From Arthrobacter sp. ZGTC131 (GTDB lineage: Bacteria > Actinomycetota > Actinomycetes > Actinomycetales > Micrococcaceae): a DNA stretch of 64,000 nucleotides. The stretch spans positions 187,958 through 251,957 of the forward strand of contig NZ_PJIK01000002.1 in NCBI RefSeq assembly GCF_002929275.1, read 5' to 3'. Shown here one piece after another: positions 33,479-42,503 of this stretch. A program made the position numbers and the translations under genes. The notes beneath the pieces are model-generated. The model saw only the letters and a list, made by a program, of their open reading frames with translations, searched no databases and was not told the origin of the DNA. Every line of letters starts with the position of its first letter. The first letter of the stretch is position 1.

Positions 33479-35982
33479 GCCAGGCAACCGGCCTCCGCCC
33501 GCGGCGGCAGGCTCCGTCCGCGGCGCCGTCCGCCTTCGCCACCGGCCAGCCGCGGTGGCATTTCCTGCTCGACGGCGGCGCACTCACCGTCCTGCTCGGG
33601 CTGGGCGTCCTCGGGTTCAGCCTCAGCTTCGGCGGCGACCCGTACTATCTGGTGGCGGGGTTCGGCGGGATCATCCTCGGCCTGGCCATCGCCGCCTGCA
33701 ACGCGCAGTTCCGGCTTGGCCTCCTGATCACCACGGCCCTGGCCCTCGGTGCCTACCTGGTCCTCGGCACCGCCCTGGCCGTGCCCGGCGCCGCCATCGC
33801 CGGCGTCATCCCGAGCCTGGAATCGCTGCGCACCCTCCTCCTCGGGGTGGTCTTCGCCTGGAAGGACATGCTCACGGTCGGCGTCCCCGTGGGCACGGCC
33901 GGCGGGGTGCTGATTGTCCCCTTCCTGAGCTCGCTCATCGCGGCGGTGGCTGCGGGCGTGCTGACCTGGCGGCTCAGGAGCCCCTACTGGCCCCTCCTGC
34001 CGGTGCTGGCCCTGTTCGTCACCGGCATCGCCTTTAGCACCAACGCCGGGTTCCTCACCGTGGAACGCGGCATCGCCCTCACGGTGGTGGGCATTGCCTG
34101 GGCCACGTTCCGCCGGGACTGCCTGCGCCGCACGGACACCGCCAAGGTGTCGGTCAACCGTCCCCAGCACGACGCCGATACCGCCAGCCGGGCGCGGATG
34201 CGCCGCCTGGCGGCGGGGGCCGCCGTGATTGCCGCGACAGTGGCCGTCACCGCGGTCGTGTCGCCGCTGTTCGCCGCCGGTGACGAGCGCAAGGTCCTCC
34301 GGAACGTCGTCGTGCCGCCGTTTGATCCGAAGGATTACGTCACGCCGCTGGCCAGCTTCCGCAACTTCGTCAAGGACAAGAAGGACGACGCCCTGTTCGT
34401 CGTCAAGGGGCTCCCCAAGGACGCCCGGGTGAGGCTGGGGGCGCTGGACGCCTTCAACGGCACCAACTACACCATGGATCCCAACGGCTCCGGCAATTTC
34501 AGCAAGGTGGGCGACGCGAAGTCGATCAATACGCTCGCCGATTCCGCGGCATCAGTGCCGACGAACGACTACACGCTGGACATCACGGTCGAGGACTATC
34601 AGGGGTACTTCGCTCCGGGCGGCCGGAAGACCACCGGCCTCAGCTTTGCCCAGGGCTCGTCCAGCCCGGCCTCGGGACTGTACTTCAATTCCGGAACCGA
34701 CACGGCCGTCACCACCAAGGGCCTGGCGAAAGGCGATTCCTACAGCGTCCAGGTCTCGGATCCGGTGAAACTGGAGCATGGCCAGCTGACGCAGTACGAC
34801 TTTGCCAAGGTCACGCTCCCGGACACCGCCGAGGTCCCGCCGGTGGTGGGCGCCCAGGCCAACGACTTGTCGGCGGACGCGCCCACCGCCATAGACCGGG
34901 TCCGGCAGATCGAGGCCCATTTCCAGAAGAAGGGCGCCTTCAGCAACGGGCTCATTGCCGACGGCCAGCTGCCCAGCGTGTCCGGGCACGGCGCGGCGCG
35001 CATCCGTGACCTGCTGACCGCCAAGCAGATGCTCGGCGACGACGAACAGTATGCCGTGGCCATGTCCCTCATGCTCCGGCATCTGGGCATCCCCTCCCGG
35101 GTGGTCATGGGTTTCTATCCGGACCCGAAGAGCCCGGAGAACGGCGCCGGCGAAATCAAGATCATGGGCAAGGATGTCCACGCGTGGGTCGAAGTGGCCT
35201 TCGACCGGGTCGGCTGGGTCACGTTCGATCCCACGCCGCCCAAGGACAACATCCCCATTCCGCCGGACCCCGAAAGCAAATCCAAACCCAAGCCCCAGGT
35301 CCTGCAGCCGCCGCCCCCGCCGCAGGAACCTGCCGACCTGCCGCCGGACTCCTCTCCGGACGCACTGGACGCGGACGAGAAGAAGAACAATCCGTGGCTC
35401 TTCTGGGGTCCCATCCTCAGCGCCATCGGCATCGCCATGATCCCCATCGGAATTCTTGCCCTGCCGCTGCTGCTCATAGCCCTGCTCAAATCACGGCGAA
35501 GGAAGTCAAGATTCGCTGACGGGCAACCGTCCCAGCGCGTCGGCGGCGGATGGAATGAAGTCCTGAGCCTGGCCACCGATATGGGCGCGGCCGTTGACGG
35601 CCGTGCCACGCGGCGCGAGACGGCCGCCGTGGTGGCCGAGGCCTTTCCGGCCACCGGTGCCACCACCACACTGCTGGCACACCGGGCCGACGCCTCCATC
35701 TTCGGGGCAGGCCAGCCAAGCGAGGACGAGGTCCGGGAGTACTGGGAGATCGTGAACGGATCGCTCAAGGAAATGACCGGCACAGTCGGGTTCTGGCGGC
35801 GCCAGCAGGCACGGTTCTCGCCTCGGTCATTGCTGGCCGATGCACGGGCTGCCCTGAATTCGCGCGGCGCAGCCAAGCCACGGGCTGCCCTGGACGCACG
35901 GGCTGGCCTGCACGGACGAGCTGGCCTGCGGGAACGTTTCTTCGGCCGGAACGCGCCCAAGGACGGAACCGGCCATGAGTGA
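33475..35982 (+). CDS. Membrane transglutaminase-like protein with Cys-to-Asp substitution in the catalytic triad
   Basis: An 835-residue protein of the TgpA type: a multi-helix N-terminal membrane domain (about residues 28-215), another helix near 242-262, an extracytoplasmic region with a transglutaminase core (about 460-600), a Pro-rich linker, a helix near 640-665 and a cytoplasmic tail. In the core, the family's G-x-C-x-Q-F-A motif reads GDDEQYA, so the nucleophilic Cys is replaced by Asp523. The triad His (DVHAWVE, His569) and Asp (VTFDPTPP, Asp585) remain. The enzyme should therefore be unable to form a thioester and is probably a binding or scaffold protein. The tail contains Ala/Arg/Gly repeats (RAALDARAGLHGRAGLRERF). 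It overlaps the DUF58 gene by 4 nt and the RDD-FHA gene by 8 nt. Confidence 0.88.
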   Translation: MSQATGLRPRRQAPSAAPSAFATGQPRWHFLLDGGALTVLLGLGVLGFSLSFGGDPYYLVAGFGGIILGLAIAACNAQFRLGLLITTALALGAYLVLGTALAVPGAAIAGVIPSLESLRTLLLGVVFAWKDMLTVGVPVGTAGGVLIVPFLSSLIAAVAAGVLTWRLRSPYWPLLPVLALFVTGIAFSTNAGFLTVERGIALTVVGIAWATFRRDCLRRTDTAKVSVNRPQHDADTASRARMRRLAAGAAVIAATVAVTAVVSPLFAAGDERKVLRNVVVPPFDPKDYVTPLASFRNFVKDKKDDALFVVKGLPKDARVRLGALDAFNGTNYTMDPNGSGNFSKVGDAKSINTLADSAASVPTNDYTLDITVEDYQGYFAPGGRKTTGLSFAQGSSSPASGLYFNSGTDTAVTTKGLAKGDSYSVQVSDPVKLEHGQLTQYDFAKVTLPDTAEVPPVVGAQANDLSADAPTAIDRVRQIEAHFQKKGAFSNGLIADGQLPSVSGHGAARIRDLLTAKQMLGDDEQYAVAMSLMLRHLGIPSRVVMGFYPDPKSPENGAGEIKIMGKDVHAWVEVAFDRVGWVTFDPTPPKDNIPIPPDPESKSKPKPQVLQPPPPPQEPADLPPDSSPDALDADEKKNNPWLFWGPILSAIGIAMIPIGILALPLLLIALLKSRRRKSRFADGQPSQRVGGGWNEVLSLATDMGAAVDGRATRRETAAVVAEAFPATGATTTLLAHRADASIFGAGQPSEDEVREYWEIVNGSLKEMTGTVGFWRRQQARFSPRSLLADARAALNSRGAAKPRAALDARAGLHGRAGLRERFFGRNAPKDGTGHE

Positions 35983-37324
35983 CAGGGCGGAGCTGTGTGT
36001 GCACTGCCGGCAGCCGGTCCGTCCCGGGGCAACCTTCTGCGGTGCGTGCGGGGCGCCGCTGGCCAACCGGGCGGCCCGGTCCAGCCGCTCGGGCCGGCCC
36101 AGCCTGGCGGGCCGAGTCCCGGGGAGCGGAGCTTCGGCGAGCGGAGGCCCCGGAAGCCGGGGCGTGCCACATGCGGGTCCGATTCCCGGTAGCATCCCGG
36201 TAGGGCCGGGGGAAGGAACAGGAATGGGAGGCACACTCGCGCTGGTGCCGGCTGCGCCGGGCAAGCGTCTCGGCGCCGCCGTGCTTGACTGGCTGGGGCC
36301 GGCAGTGGTCCTGGTGGTCCTTCTCTCCGTCGGATTTGCGAGCGTCACCAGCACCCGGAGCTCCGGGTTCATCGTGTACGACACCGGCATGCTGGTTCTC
36401 CTCGGAAGCGTCGGTGTAGCCCTGACCCTCGTCTACACGTTCGTCGTTGCAGGAATCGAGGGGCGCACCGGCAACACCATCGGCAACCGCCTCATGGGCA
36501 TCCGCAGCGCAGATAATGACGGCTATGCACCCGGCGCCGGTGCTGTTTTCCTGCGCGGCATCGTCACCGGAGCGGGAATGCTGCTGGCGGTCCTCGCCGC
36601 AGCGCTCGTGGCCATTTTCAAGTGGTTCGACGCTGCACCGTGGATCCTGGCGCCACTGGTGATCGTCGCGATTGCCTGGGCCTTCGTGGTGGTGCTGTCC
36701 AACACCTGGGACAGAAATGGCGGGCTCCGGGGATGGAATGACTTCGCTGCCAAGACCCTCGTGTTCGACGTGGGCGCCGGCCGCAATCCGGTGACCACCG
36801 GCGGTATCGAGGGCCCGTACAGCTTCGCGCCGCTGGACCTTCCGCCCGTGCAGCCGGTGGCCTCGCCGGTCGCCTCGCCAGTTCTTTCGCAGGCTGTCGC
36901 GCCGGCTGCCGCAGCGAGCAGCCCCGGCAACCATCCCGACGATGCCCTGGACCGTACCCAGTTGCGCGGCGACGCCGGCCGGCACGCACCTGTGGCAGTA
37001 CTGCGGATACAGCTCGACGACGGCCGCGACTTCCGGCTGGACCGGAACGTGCTCATCGGGCGTAATCCCGCCGCCAACAGGGGCGAATCCCAGGCCCAGC
37101 TGCTGGCCGTTCCGGATCCCGGGCGGACCATTTCCAAGACCCACCTTCACCTGCTTACGGACGGCGCTGGCGTGTGGGTGACGGACCGGAACTCCACGAA
37201 CGGCAGCGCCGTCACCACACCGGACGGCGTCCGCACCGCGCTGCAGCCCGGCGTGCCATCATTTGTCAGCCCCGGAACCACGGTTCATTTCGGGGACCGC
37301 ACCTTCACCGTAGGACAGGCATGA
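35975..37324 (+). CDS. Zinc-ribbon, RDD membrane domain and FHA domain protein
   Basis: A 449-residue three-part protein. Residues 8-25 form a zinc ribbon with CVHC and CGAC. A Ser/Gly/Pro linker leads to an RDD domain (about residues 90-270) beginning GKRLGAAVLDWLGPAV, with three or four membrane helices and GNTIGNRLMGIR. After an Ala/Pro linker, the C-terminal FHA domain (about 350-449) has VLIGRNP, ISKTHLHL and TDRNSTNGS, the full phosphothreonine-binding set. It would place a phospho-reader at the membrane beside the kinase and phosphatase of this operon. It overlaps the preceding gene by 8 nt and the PP2C gene by 4 nt (ATGA). The ligand is unknown. Confidence 0.9.
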   Translation: MSDRAELCVHCRQPVRPGATFCGACGAPLANRAARSSRSGRPSLAGRVPGSGASASGGPGSRGVPHAGPIPGSIPVGPGEGTGMGGTLALVPAAPGKRLGAAVLDWLGPAVVLVVLLSVGFASVTSTRSSGFIVYDTGMLVLLGSVGVALTLVYTFVVAGIEGRTGNTIGNRLMGIRSADNDGYAPGAGAVFLRGIVTGAGMLLAVLAAALVAIFKWFDAAPWILAPLVIVAIAWAFVVVLSNTWDRNGGLRGWNDFAAKTLVFDVGAGRNPVTTGGIEGPYSFAPLDLPPVQPVASPVASPVLSQAVAPAAAASSPGNHPDDALDRTQLRGDAGRHAPVAVLRIQLDDGRDFRLDRNVLIGRNPAANRGESQAQLLAVPDPGRTISKTHLHLLTDGAGVWVTDRNSTNGSAVTTPDGVRTALQPGVPSFVSPGTTVHFGDRTFTVGQA

Positions 37325-38199
37325 ACTCACAGCAGGCGGCCAGCACTCCAAAGGCCGGCCGCGAGCCGGGCCCCAGCCTGAGCTACGGCTACGGCACGGA
37401 CCGCGGCCTTCGCCGCGAGCTCAACGAGGATTCCTTCATCGCCTCCGATCCCGTCTTCGCCGTTGCGGACGGCATGGGCGGCCATGAAGCCGGCGAAGTC
37501 GCGAGCGGCATGTGCGTCCGCGCACTGGCAGGCATGCCGCAGCTGGCCACGGGGCAGCGGACAGCCACGGCTTCCGTGGTGCAGCACTTCCTGGCATCCG
37601 CGGATGACTCCATCCGCGCCGCCACAGGCTCGCGTGCGGGCACCACGCTGAGCGGCGTGGTGGTGGTGGAGCAGATGGGCGTTCCTTACTGGCTGGTCAT
37701 GAACATCGGCGACTCCCGGACCTACCGGCTGAGCCAAGGCCGGTTCGCCCAGGTCAGCGTGGACCACTCCGAAGTCCAGGAGCTCGTGGACACCGGGGAG
37801 ATTACGGCCGAGCAGGCCACGGTCCACCCCCGCCGGCATGTCGTGACCCGCGCATTGGGCACGGGCGACGACACCGAAGCCGACTACTGGCTGCTCCCGA
37901 TCGAGGAGGGCGACCGCGTCATGGTCTGCTCGGACGGGCTCAACGGCGAACTGACGGACGACCAGATCCTGGGCATTCTGGGCGCTGTGGGGGACCCGCA
38001 GGAGGCCGTGGATGCGCTTATCCAGGCAGCGCTGCGAAGCGGCGGCAGGGACAACATCACTGTGATCGTCATTGACGCCAGGAACGTCCTGAATGATGCA
38101 GGCGTGGCCACCACGGCGCCGAGGACTGTGTCCGCCGCCGAGGACGAGGACACCCTGCCGCGTGCAGCCGCGAGCGAGGAATCCCATGACCGCAGCTAG
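37321..38199 (+). CDS. PP2C-family Ser/Thr protein phosphatase
   Basis: A 292-residue metal-dependent phosphatase of the PstP/Stp type without a membrane helix. Metal-binding motifs are present in order: RELNEDSF, VADGMGGHEAGE (about residues 48-59), VMNIGDSRTYRL, MVCSDGLNGELTD and GGRDNITVIVID. All the acidic residues needed for the Mn2+/Mg2+ centre are visible. It should reverse phosphorylation by the kinase encoded three genes downstream. The start is the ATG at 37321, overlapping the upstream stop as ATGA; its own 3' end overlaps the next gene by 14 nt. Confidence 0.93.
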   Translation: MNSQQAASTPKAGREPGPSLSYGYGTDRGLRRELNEDSFIASDPVFAVADGMGGHEAGEVASGMCVRALAGMPQLATGQRTATASVVQHFLASADDSIRAATGSRAGTTLSGVVVVEQMGVPYWLVMNIGDSRTYRLSQGRFAQVSVDHSEVQELVDTGEITAEQATVHPRRHVVTRALGTGDDTEADYWLLPIEEGDRVMVCSDGLNGELTDDQILGILGAVGDPQEAVDALIQAALRSGGRDNITVIVIDARNVLNDAGVATTAPRTVSAAEDEDTLPRAAASEESHDRS

Positions 38200-40105
38200 T
38201 TACATTCCGGGCGGTTGGTTGGGGCTGGTCCGCTCAGGAACCGCTGTCATCCTTGGCCCTGACACGCCGCCGCCACTGGTCAACACCGTGTGGAGCCTGC
38301 TGGGCGACGGGCCTGAAGTCCATGACGTGCTCCACGCCGTGACCACCGGGTTCGGCGTACCGCTGTCCCGTGCACCTTGGTTCGGCATTGTTGGTTTCGG
38401 GGAGTCGCTGAGGGTGTTCCTTCGGGGTGACCTCGACCTGATTGTTCAACTTCCGGGCGGGCCGGTGGAGCTCGACGGCCGAAATGTCACCACCTGGACC
38501 GAGCGGTGGCTGGACTCGCCGGAGTGGTTCAGCCTGGCGGTTCCGGGCCCGTCCTCAGCTTTGGAGCTGCCGGTGACGGAGGGTGCCGTACTGCTCCAGA
38601 CCCTCCGTGTGGATGTCACCGGCGGTGGCAGCCTGGCAGCAAGACGCCACGAGACTGACCTTGCGAAGGAAGCGGCCGCCGAAGTCATAGCGGAACCCGT
38701 GCTGGAAGCCTCGGCCGAGATCATGGCGGAACCCGTGCTCGAAGCCTCATCCGAGACCGTGGTGGAACCCGTGCTGGAAGCCTCGGCCGAGATCATGGCG
38801 GAACCCGTGCTCGAGGCCTCATCCGAGACCGTGGTGGAACCCGTGCTGGAAGCCTCCGCCGAGACCGTGGGCGGGCCTGCCGAAGACGGGCCCAACGAGG
38901 AGAGGCCGGATGAAGGCGGGCTCGAAGAGACCCGCCTGCCCGAGACCGGGCTAACGGTCACCGGAGCCGCCGACCTGGCCGGCCGGCAGGAGGACGGCCA
39001 GCAGGTGCCTGCGGCGGCCACCGAACTCACCGGATCGTACGACCACCTCTGGGACAAGACCGTGATGCGCAGCATCGAGGATGCGGCCGTCCGGGACGGT
39101 GAGGACCACGACGGGGACCTGCCCGCAGCCAGCCTGGAGTCGGGCACCAGCCTGGCCATGGCAGGCCCTGCGACGGAAGCCGAACAAACCAACCAGGAAC
39201 CCGATGGCCAGGCCGCACCCGGCCCGGATGCTGATAAGCACGGCAAGCCCGCCCGCGACGCCGCGGCCGCCGAGCCCGCCGAGCCGGCGGCTGCGCCGGC
39301 CAACCGTGCCCCCGTGTCCGGCGGGCTGATTGATTCCGTGCCGTGGGCCACCGGTGGTAACCGTGCGCCGCGCCCCGAGGCCCCGCCGTCGTTCGTTTCC
39401 CTGCCGGACGCCCGGCCGGCGGCGGAGTTGCCGGAACAGGAACTGCCCGCGCAGCTCCAGCCAGTGCAGATCGAGCCGGAGCGCCCCGGCTCGCCGTCGT
39501 CGTCCCCGTCCCCGTCGCCGTCGTTCGTGCCAGACGGCGACCACGACGGGCAGACCATTCTCAAGAGCGACCTGGCGCCGGCATCCGCGCAGCCTGCCTC
39601 AGCCCCTGCCTCGGGCCCGGTTCCGGGGGCCGGCCCGCTGGGCGCCGGTCCGCTGGTACTGGCCCGCGTGTGCGCTCGCGGCCACGCCAACCCGCCTACC
39701 AGCGCGCAGTGCCCTTCCTGCGGTTCCCCGCTCCCGGACGTCGCAGTGCAGGTGCCCCGCCCCCGGCTCGGCCGGCTGCGGCTGTCCACCGGCGAGCTGA
39801 TTGACCTCGATGAGTCGCTGGTGATCGGCCGGCAGCCGTCGGTGTCGCGCGTCCAGGGCGGCGTCATGCCGCGGCTGATCCAGGTGGCGAGCCCCGGCGG
39901 CGACATTTCGCGGTCCCACGTCGAGGTGCGGCTGGAGGGCTGGCACGTGATGCTGTGCGACCTGAAGGCCACCAACGGCACCGTGCTGGTCCGGGAGGGG
40001 CAGCAGCCGCGGCGCCTGGCCCAGAACGAGATGGCCATTGTCCTGGACGGTGACATCGCCGAACTTGGCGATGACATTTCCTTGCGCTTTGAGGAGATCC
40101 TGTGA
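38186..40105 (+). CDS. FHA domain protein with zinc ribbon and tandem-repeat linker
   Basis: A 639-residue soluble protein. Residues 1-150 form a conserved but unnamed domain (VRSGTAVILGPDTPP, VLHAVTTGFGVPLSRAPWF). Next is a long acidic, Ala/Pro/Glu-rich linker containing five 12-residue repeats of the form AEPVLEASAEIM / VEPVLEASSETV. A zinc ribbon follows (CARGHANPPTSAQCPSCGSP, about residue 495), then a C-terminal FHA domain (VIGRQPSVSRV, DISRSHVEVRL, DLKATNGTV). The ATG at 38186 is preceded by GAGGAA and overlaps the PP2C gene by 14 nt; the end overlaps the kinase gene by 4 nt. It is probably a scaffold that docks on phosphorylated operon partners. Confidence 0.87.
   Translation: MTAASYIPGGWLGLVRSGTAVILGPDTPPPLVNTVWSLLGDGPEVHDVLHAVTTGFGVPLSRAPWFGIVGFGESLRVFLRGDLDLIVQLPGGPVELDGRNVTTWTERWLDSPEWFSLAVPGPSSALELPVTEGAVLLQTLRVDVTGGGSLAARRHETDLAKEAAAEVIAEPVLEASAEIMAEPVLEASSETVVEPVLEASAEIMAEPVLEASSETVVEPVLEASAETVGGPAEDGPNEERPDEGGLEETRLPETGLTVTGAADLAGRQEDGQQVPAAATELTGSYDHLWDKTVMRSIEDAAVRDGEDHDGDLPAASLESGTSLAMAGPATEAEQTNQEPDGQAAPGPDADKHGKPARDAAAAEPAEPAAAPANRAPVSGGLIDSVPWATGGNRAPRPEAPPSFVSLPDARPAAELPEQELPAQLQPVQIEPERPGSPSSSPSPSPSFVPDGDHDGQTILKSDLAPASAQPASAPASGPVPGAGPLGAGPLVLARVCARGHANPPTSAQCPSCGSPLPDVAVQVPRPRLGRLRLSTGELIDLDESLVIGRQPSVSRVQGGVMPRLIQVASPGGDISRSHVEVRLEGWHVMLCDLKATNGTVLVREGQQPRRLAQNEMAIVLDGDIAELGDDISLRFEEIL
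38690..38869 (+). repeat. Five 36-bp in-frame tandem repeats with a 72-bp superunit
   Basis: Units start at 38690, 38726, 38762, 38798 and 38834. They alternate between two variants (ending GCCGAGATCATG or TCCGAGACCGTG), so the second pair repeats the first nearly exactly. Each encodes 12 residues of the acidic linker. Such arrays commonly vary in copy number between strains. Confidence 0.92.
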
Positions 40106-41769
40106 GTTCCAAGCGGCCAGTTGCACCGCCGCCCCGCATTCCCGGTTTCACATACGTCAGCCTGCTCGGATCGGGCGGGTTCTCCGATGTCTACCTCTAT
40201 GAGCAGGACCGCCCGCGCCGCAAGGTGGCAGTGAAGGTGCTCCTCTCGGGGCTGAAAACGGAGGGCGCGCGGCGCCGGTTCGAGTCAGAGGCCAACCTCA
40301 TGGCCCAGCTGTCGTCGCATCCGTTCATCGTCACCATCTTCGAGGCCGAGGTCACGGAGGACGGGCACTCCTACCTGGCCATGGAATACTGCTCCCGGCC
40401 CAGCCTGGACGTCAGGTACCGGCGGCAGCGCTTCAGCGTGGACGAGGTCCTGGCCGTGGGCATCCAGGTGGCCTCCGCCGTCGAAACGGCCCACCGCGCC
40501 GGCATTGCGCACCGCGACATCAAACCGGCCAACATCCTAGTCACGGACTACAACCGGCCGGCACTGACCGACTTCGGCATTTCCGGCACGCTCGGCGGCG
40601 ATGCCGATGAAGACGCCGGAATGTCCATCCCGTGGTCCCCGCCCGAACAGTTCCGGGAAGGAAAGGTCGACGGCGTCATGGTGGACGTGTGGGCACTCGG
40701 CGCCACGCTATACACCCTGCTCGCCGGACGCTCGCCGTTCGTCCTGCCGGGGGCGGACAACTCCCAGCGGGAACTGATCTCCCGCATCACCGGCTCGCCC
40801 GTCCCGCGCCTCGGCAGAGCCGACGTCCCCGAATCGCTGGAACAGGCGCTGGCCACGGCCATGGCGAAGTCGGCGTCCTCCCGCTATTCATCGGCTCACG
40901 CCTTTGCGCTGGCACTTCAGCGCATCCAGGCCGAGCTCAACCTGTCGGTCACGCCCTTCGAGGTCCTGGAGGAGCGCCATCAGGAGGACGTCCACCCCGA
41001 CGACGGGTTCGAGGAAACCCGCGTCCGGAGCATCGCCGCCATAGACCCCGACAGAACGGGCAGCGCGCCGACCTTCCCTGCGCGGACCTGGCCGCTGGAC
41101 GGCGGACAGCCCGCTCCGGCGCCGGCGCCGGCTCCCTCGCCCTCCGCCGCCCAGACGGCAGCGCCCGGACCGCGCCCGGGCGGCCCGCTCGCGCCGTCCG
41201 GAGCGGCCGCCGCGCCTGCCGTAGCTGCCGCAACAGCGCCCGCCGCTACTGGCGCCGCCGGTGATGACTGGGCGCAGGCAACTGTCCTCCGCAGCAGTCA
41301 GCCCAAAGCCCCGGACCAGCCCGCGTCCGACGCGCTGCCGGTGGATCACGGCAAGCGCAACCTCTGGCTGGCCATCGCCGGCGGAACGCTCCTGGTGCTC
41401 GCCGTCATTGTGGGCATCGTGGTGGCGTCAGCAGCGCCGCAGCCCCAGGTGCAGCCCACCGAACAGGTCAGCAAGCCGCCGGCAGATGCCCTGGACGACG
41501 GCTCAGTGCCGGACGTCGCGAAGCTCGCGGGCGCGGCAGCAGCGGCCGGGAAGGTCAAGTTCACGTGGACCAACCCGCAGCCGAAGCCGGGAGACATGTA
41601 CAAGTGGCGGGTCAAGACCGTCAAGGGCGGCGGGAGCTACCTCACCACGTCTGCGCCGCGCGTGGACGTGACCGCCAACCCCACCGAACCCACCTGCGTC
41701 CAGGTGATCATCGTCCGCAGCGACGGTTCCGCGTCCCCGGCGGGCGAGGACTCCATCGCGTGCGTCTGA
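40102..41769 (+). CDS. Transmembrane Ser/Thr protein kinase with extracellular FN3-like domain
   Basis: A 555-residue PknB-type kinase. The glycine loop is GSGGFSDVYLYE, the ATP-binding Lys lies in KVAVKVLL, the catalytic loop is HRDIKPANIL (about residue 137), and DFGISG follows near 157. The activation segment is short (GGDADEDAGMSIPWSPPEQ) and lacks the T-x-T pair typical of PknB, so regulation may differ. After an Ala/Pro-rich juxtamembrane region, one helix (about residues 424-446, WLAIAGGTLLVLAVIVGIVV) leads to an extracellular beta domain (VKFTWTNPQPKPGDMYKWRV) that looks like a fibronectin module. No PASTA domains are present. The GTG start overlaps the upstream stop (GTGA). It probably phosphorylates the operon's FHA-bound partners. 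Confidence 0.92.
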   Translation: MSSKRPVAPPPRIPGFTYVSLLGSGGFSDVYLYEQDRPRRKVAVKVLLSGLKTEGARRRFESEANLMAQLSSHPFIVTIFEAEVTEDGHSYLAMEYCSRPSLDVRYRRQRFSVDEVLAVGIQVASAVETAHRAGIAHRDIKPANILVTDYNRPALTDFGISGTLGGDADEDAGMSIPWSPPEQFREGKVDGVMVDVWALGATLYTLLAGRSPFVLPGADNSQRELISRITGSPVPRLGRADVPESLEQALATAMAKSASSRYSSAHAFALALQRIQAELNLSVTPFEVLEERHQEDVHPDDGFEETRVRSIAAIDPDRTGSAPTFPARTWPLDGGQPAPAPAPAPSPSAAQTAAPGPRPGGPLAPSGAAAAPAVAAATAPAATGAAGDDWAQATVLRSSQPKAPDQPASDALPVDHGKRNLWLAIAGGTLLVLAVIVGIVVASAAPQPQVQPTEQVSKPPADALDDGSVPDVAKLAGAAAAAGKVKFTWTNPQPKPGDMYKWRVKTVKGGGSYLTTSAPRVDVTANPTEPTCVQVIIVRSDGSASPAGEDSIACV

Positions 41770-41798
41770 CAAAACAGCCCAACGAGGAGACACAAGAT

Positions 41799-42503
41799 AT
41801 GGGTGATTTGGCCATAGATTTCTGCGGCGAATGGTATGAGCCGACGGACGAGGACATCTTCAGCATCGGCCGCGAAGGCGACCTGGAAGTGGATGACAAC
41901 CCGTACCTGCACCGGCGCTTCCTGCAGATCGCCCGCTACGACGGCATCTGGTGGCTCAGCAATGTGGGCAGCATGCTCTCGGCAACCGTGGCCGACGGCT
42001 CCGGCGGAATGCAGGCCTGGCTGTCCCCGGGCGCACGCCTGCCGCTGGTCTTCAGCCACACCACCATCATCTTCACGGCCGGGCCCACCACCTACGAATT
42101 CGCCGTCCACCTGAAGACGCCGTCGTTCCGGCAGGAGGCTCCCGGCGATTCGAGCGCCGGGGACACCACCATTGGGCCCGTGGTCTTCACGGACTCCCAA
42201 AAGGCGCTCATCGTGGCGCTGGCTGAGCCCATGCTCCGGCGTGACGGGACCGGATTCAGTGCGATTCCGTCCTCCGCGGCCGCCGCCAAGACCCTCGGCT
42301 GGGCGCTCACCCGGTTCAACCGGAAGCTGGACAACGTGTGCGACAAGCTGGACCGCGTAGGCGTGGCGGGCCTCCGGGGCGGCGGAGGAAAACTGGCCAC
42401 CAATCGGCGTGCCCGGCTCGTGGAACATGCGGTCACGTCCCACCTGGTGACCGCCGATGACCTGTACCTGCTTGAAAAAATGAGAGGGACCGACGAAGGA
42501 TGA
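41799..42503 (+). CDS. Degenerate FHA-like plus C-terminal helix-turn-helix-like protein
   Basis: A 234-residue protein. The N-terminal about 105 residues are beta-rich and begin like an FHA domain (IFSIGREGDLEVDDNPYLHRR), but the Ser and Asn residues that contact phosphothreonine are not recognisable. The C-terminal 90 residues (FTDSQKALIVALAEPML, then AAAKTLGWALTRFNRKLDNV and KLDRVG) resemble a winged or LuxR-type helix-turn-helix. It could act as a transcriptional output or purely as a structural subunit. The ATG at 41799 has GAGGAG about 9 nt upstream. It overlaps the EssC-like ATPase gene by 4 nt. Not assigned to a named family by me. Confidence 0.75.
   Translation: MGDLAIDFCGEWYEPTDEDIFSIGREGDLEVDDNPYLHRRFLQIARYDGIWWLSNVGSMLSATVADGSGGMQAWLSPGARLPLVFSHTTIIFTAGPTTYEFAVHLKTPSFRQEAPGDSSAGDTTIGPVVFTDSQKALIVALAEPMLRRDGTGFSAIPSSAAAAKTLGWALTRFNRKLDNVCDKLDRVGVAGLRGGGGKLATNRRARLVEHAVTSHLVTADDLYLLEKMRGTDEG

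Noticed and set aside
38690-38869. 36-bp repeats considered as a possible CRISPR
   Set aside because: The units are contiguous without spacers and encode an in-frame peptide repeat.
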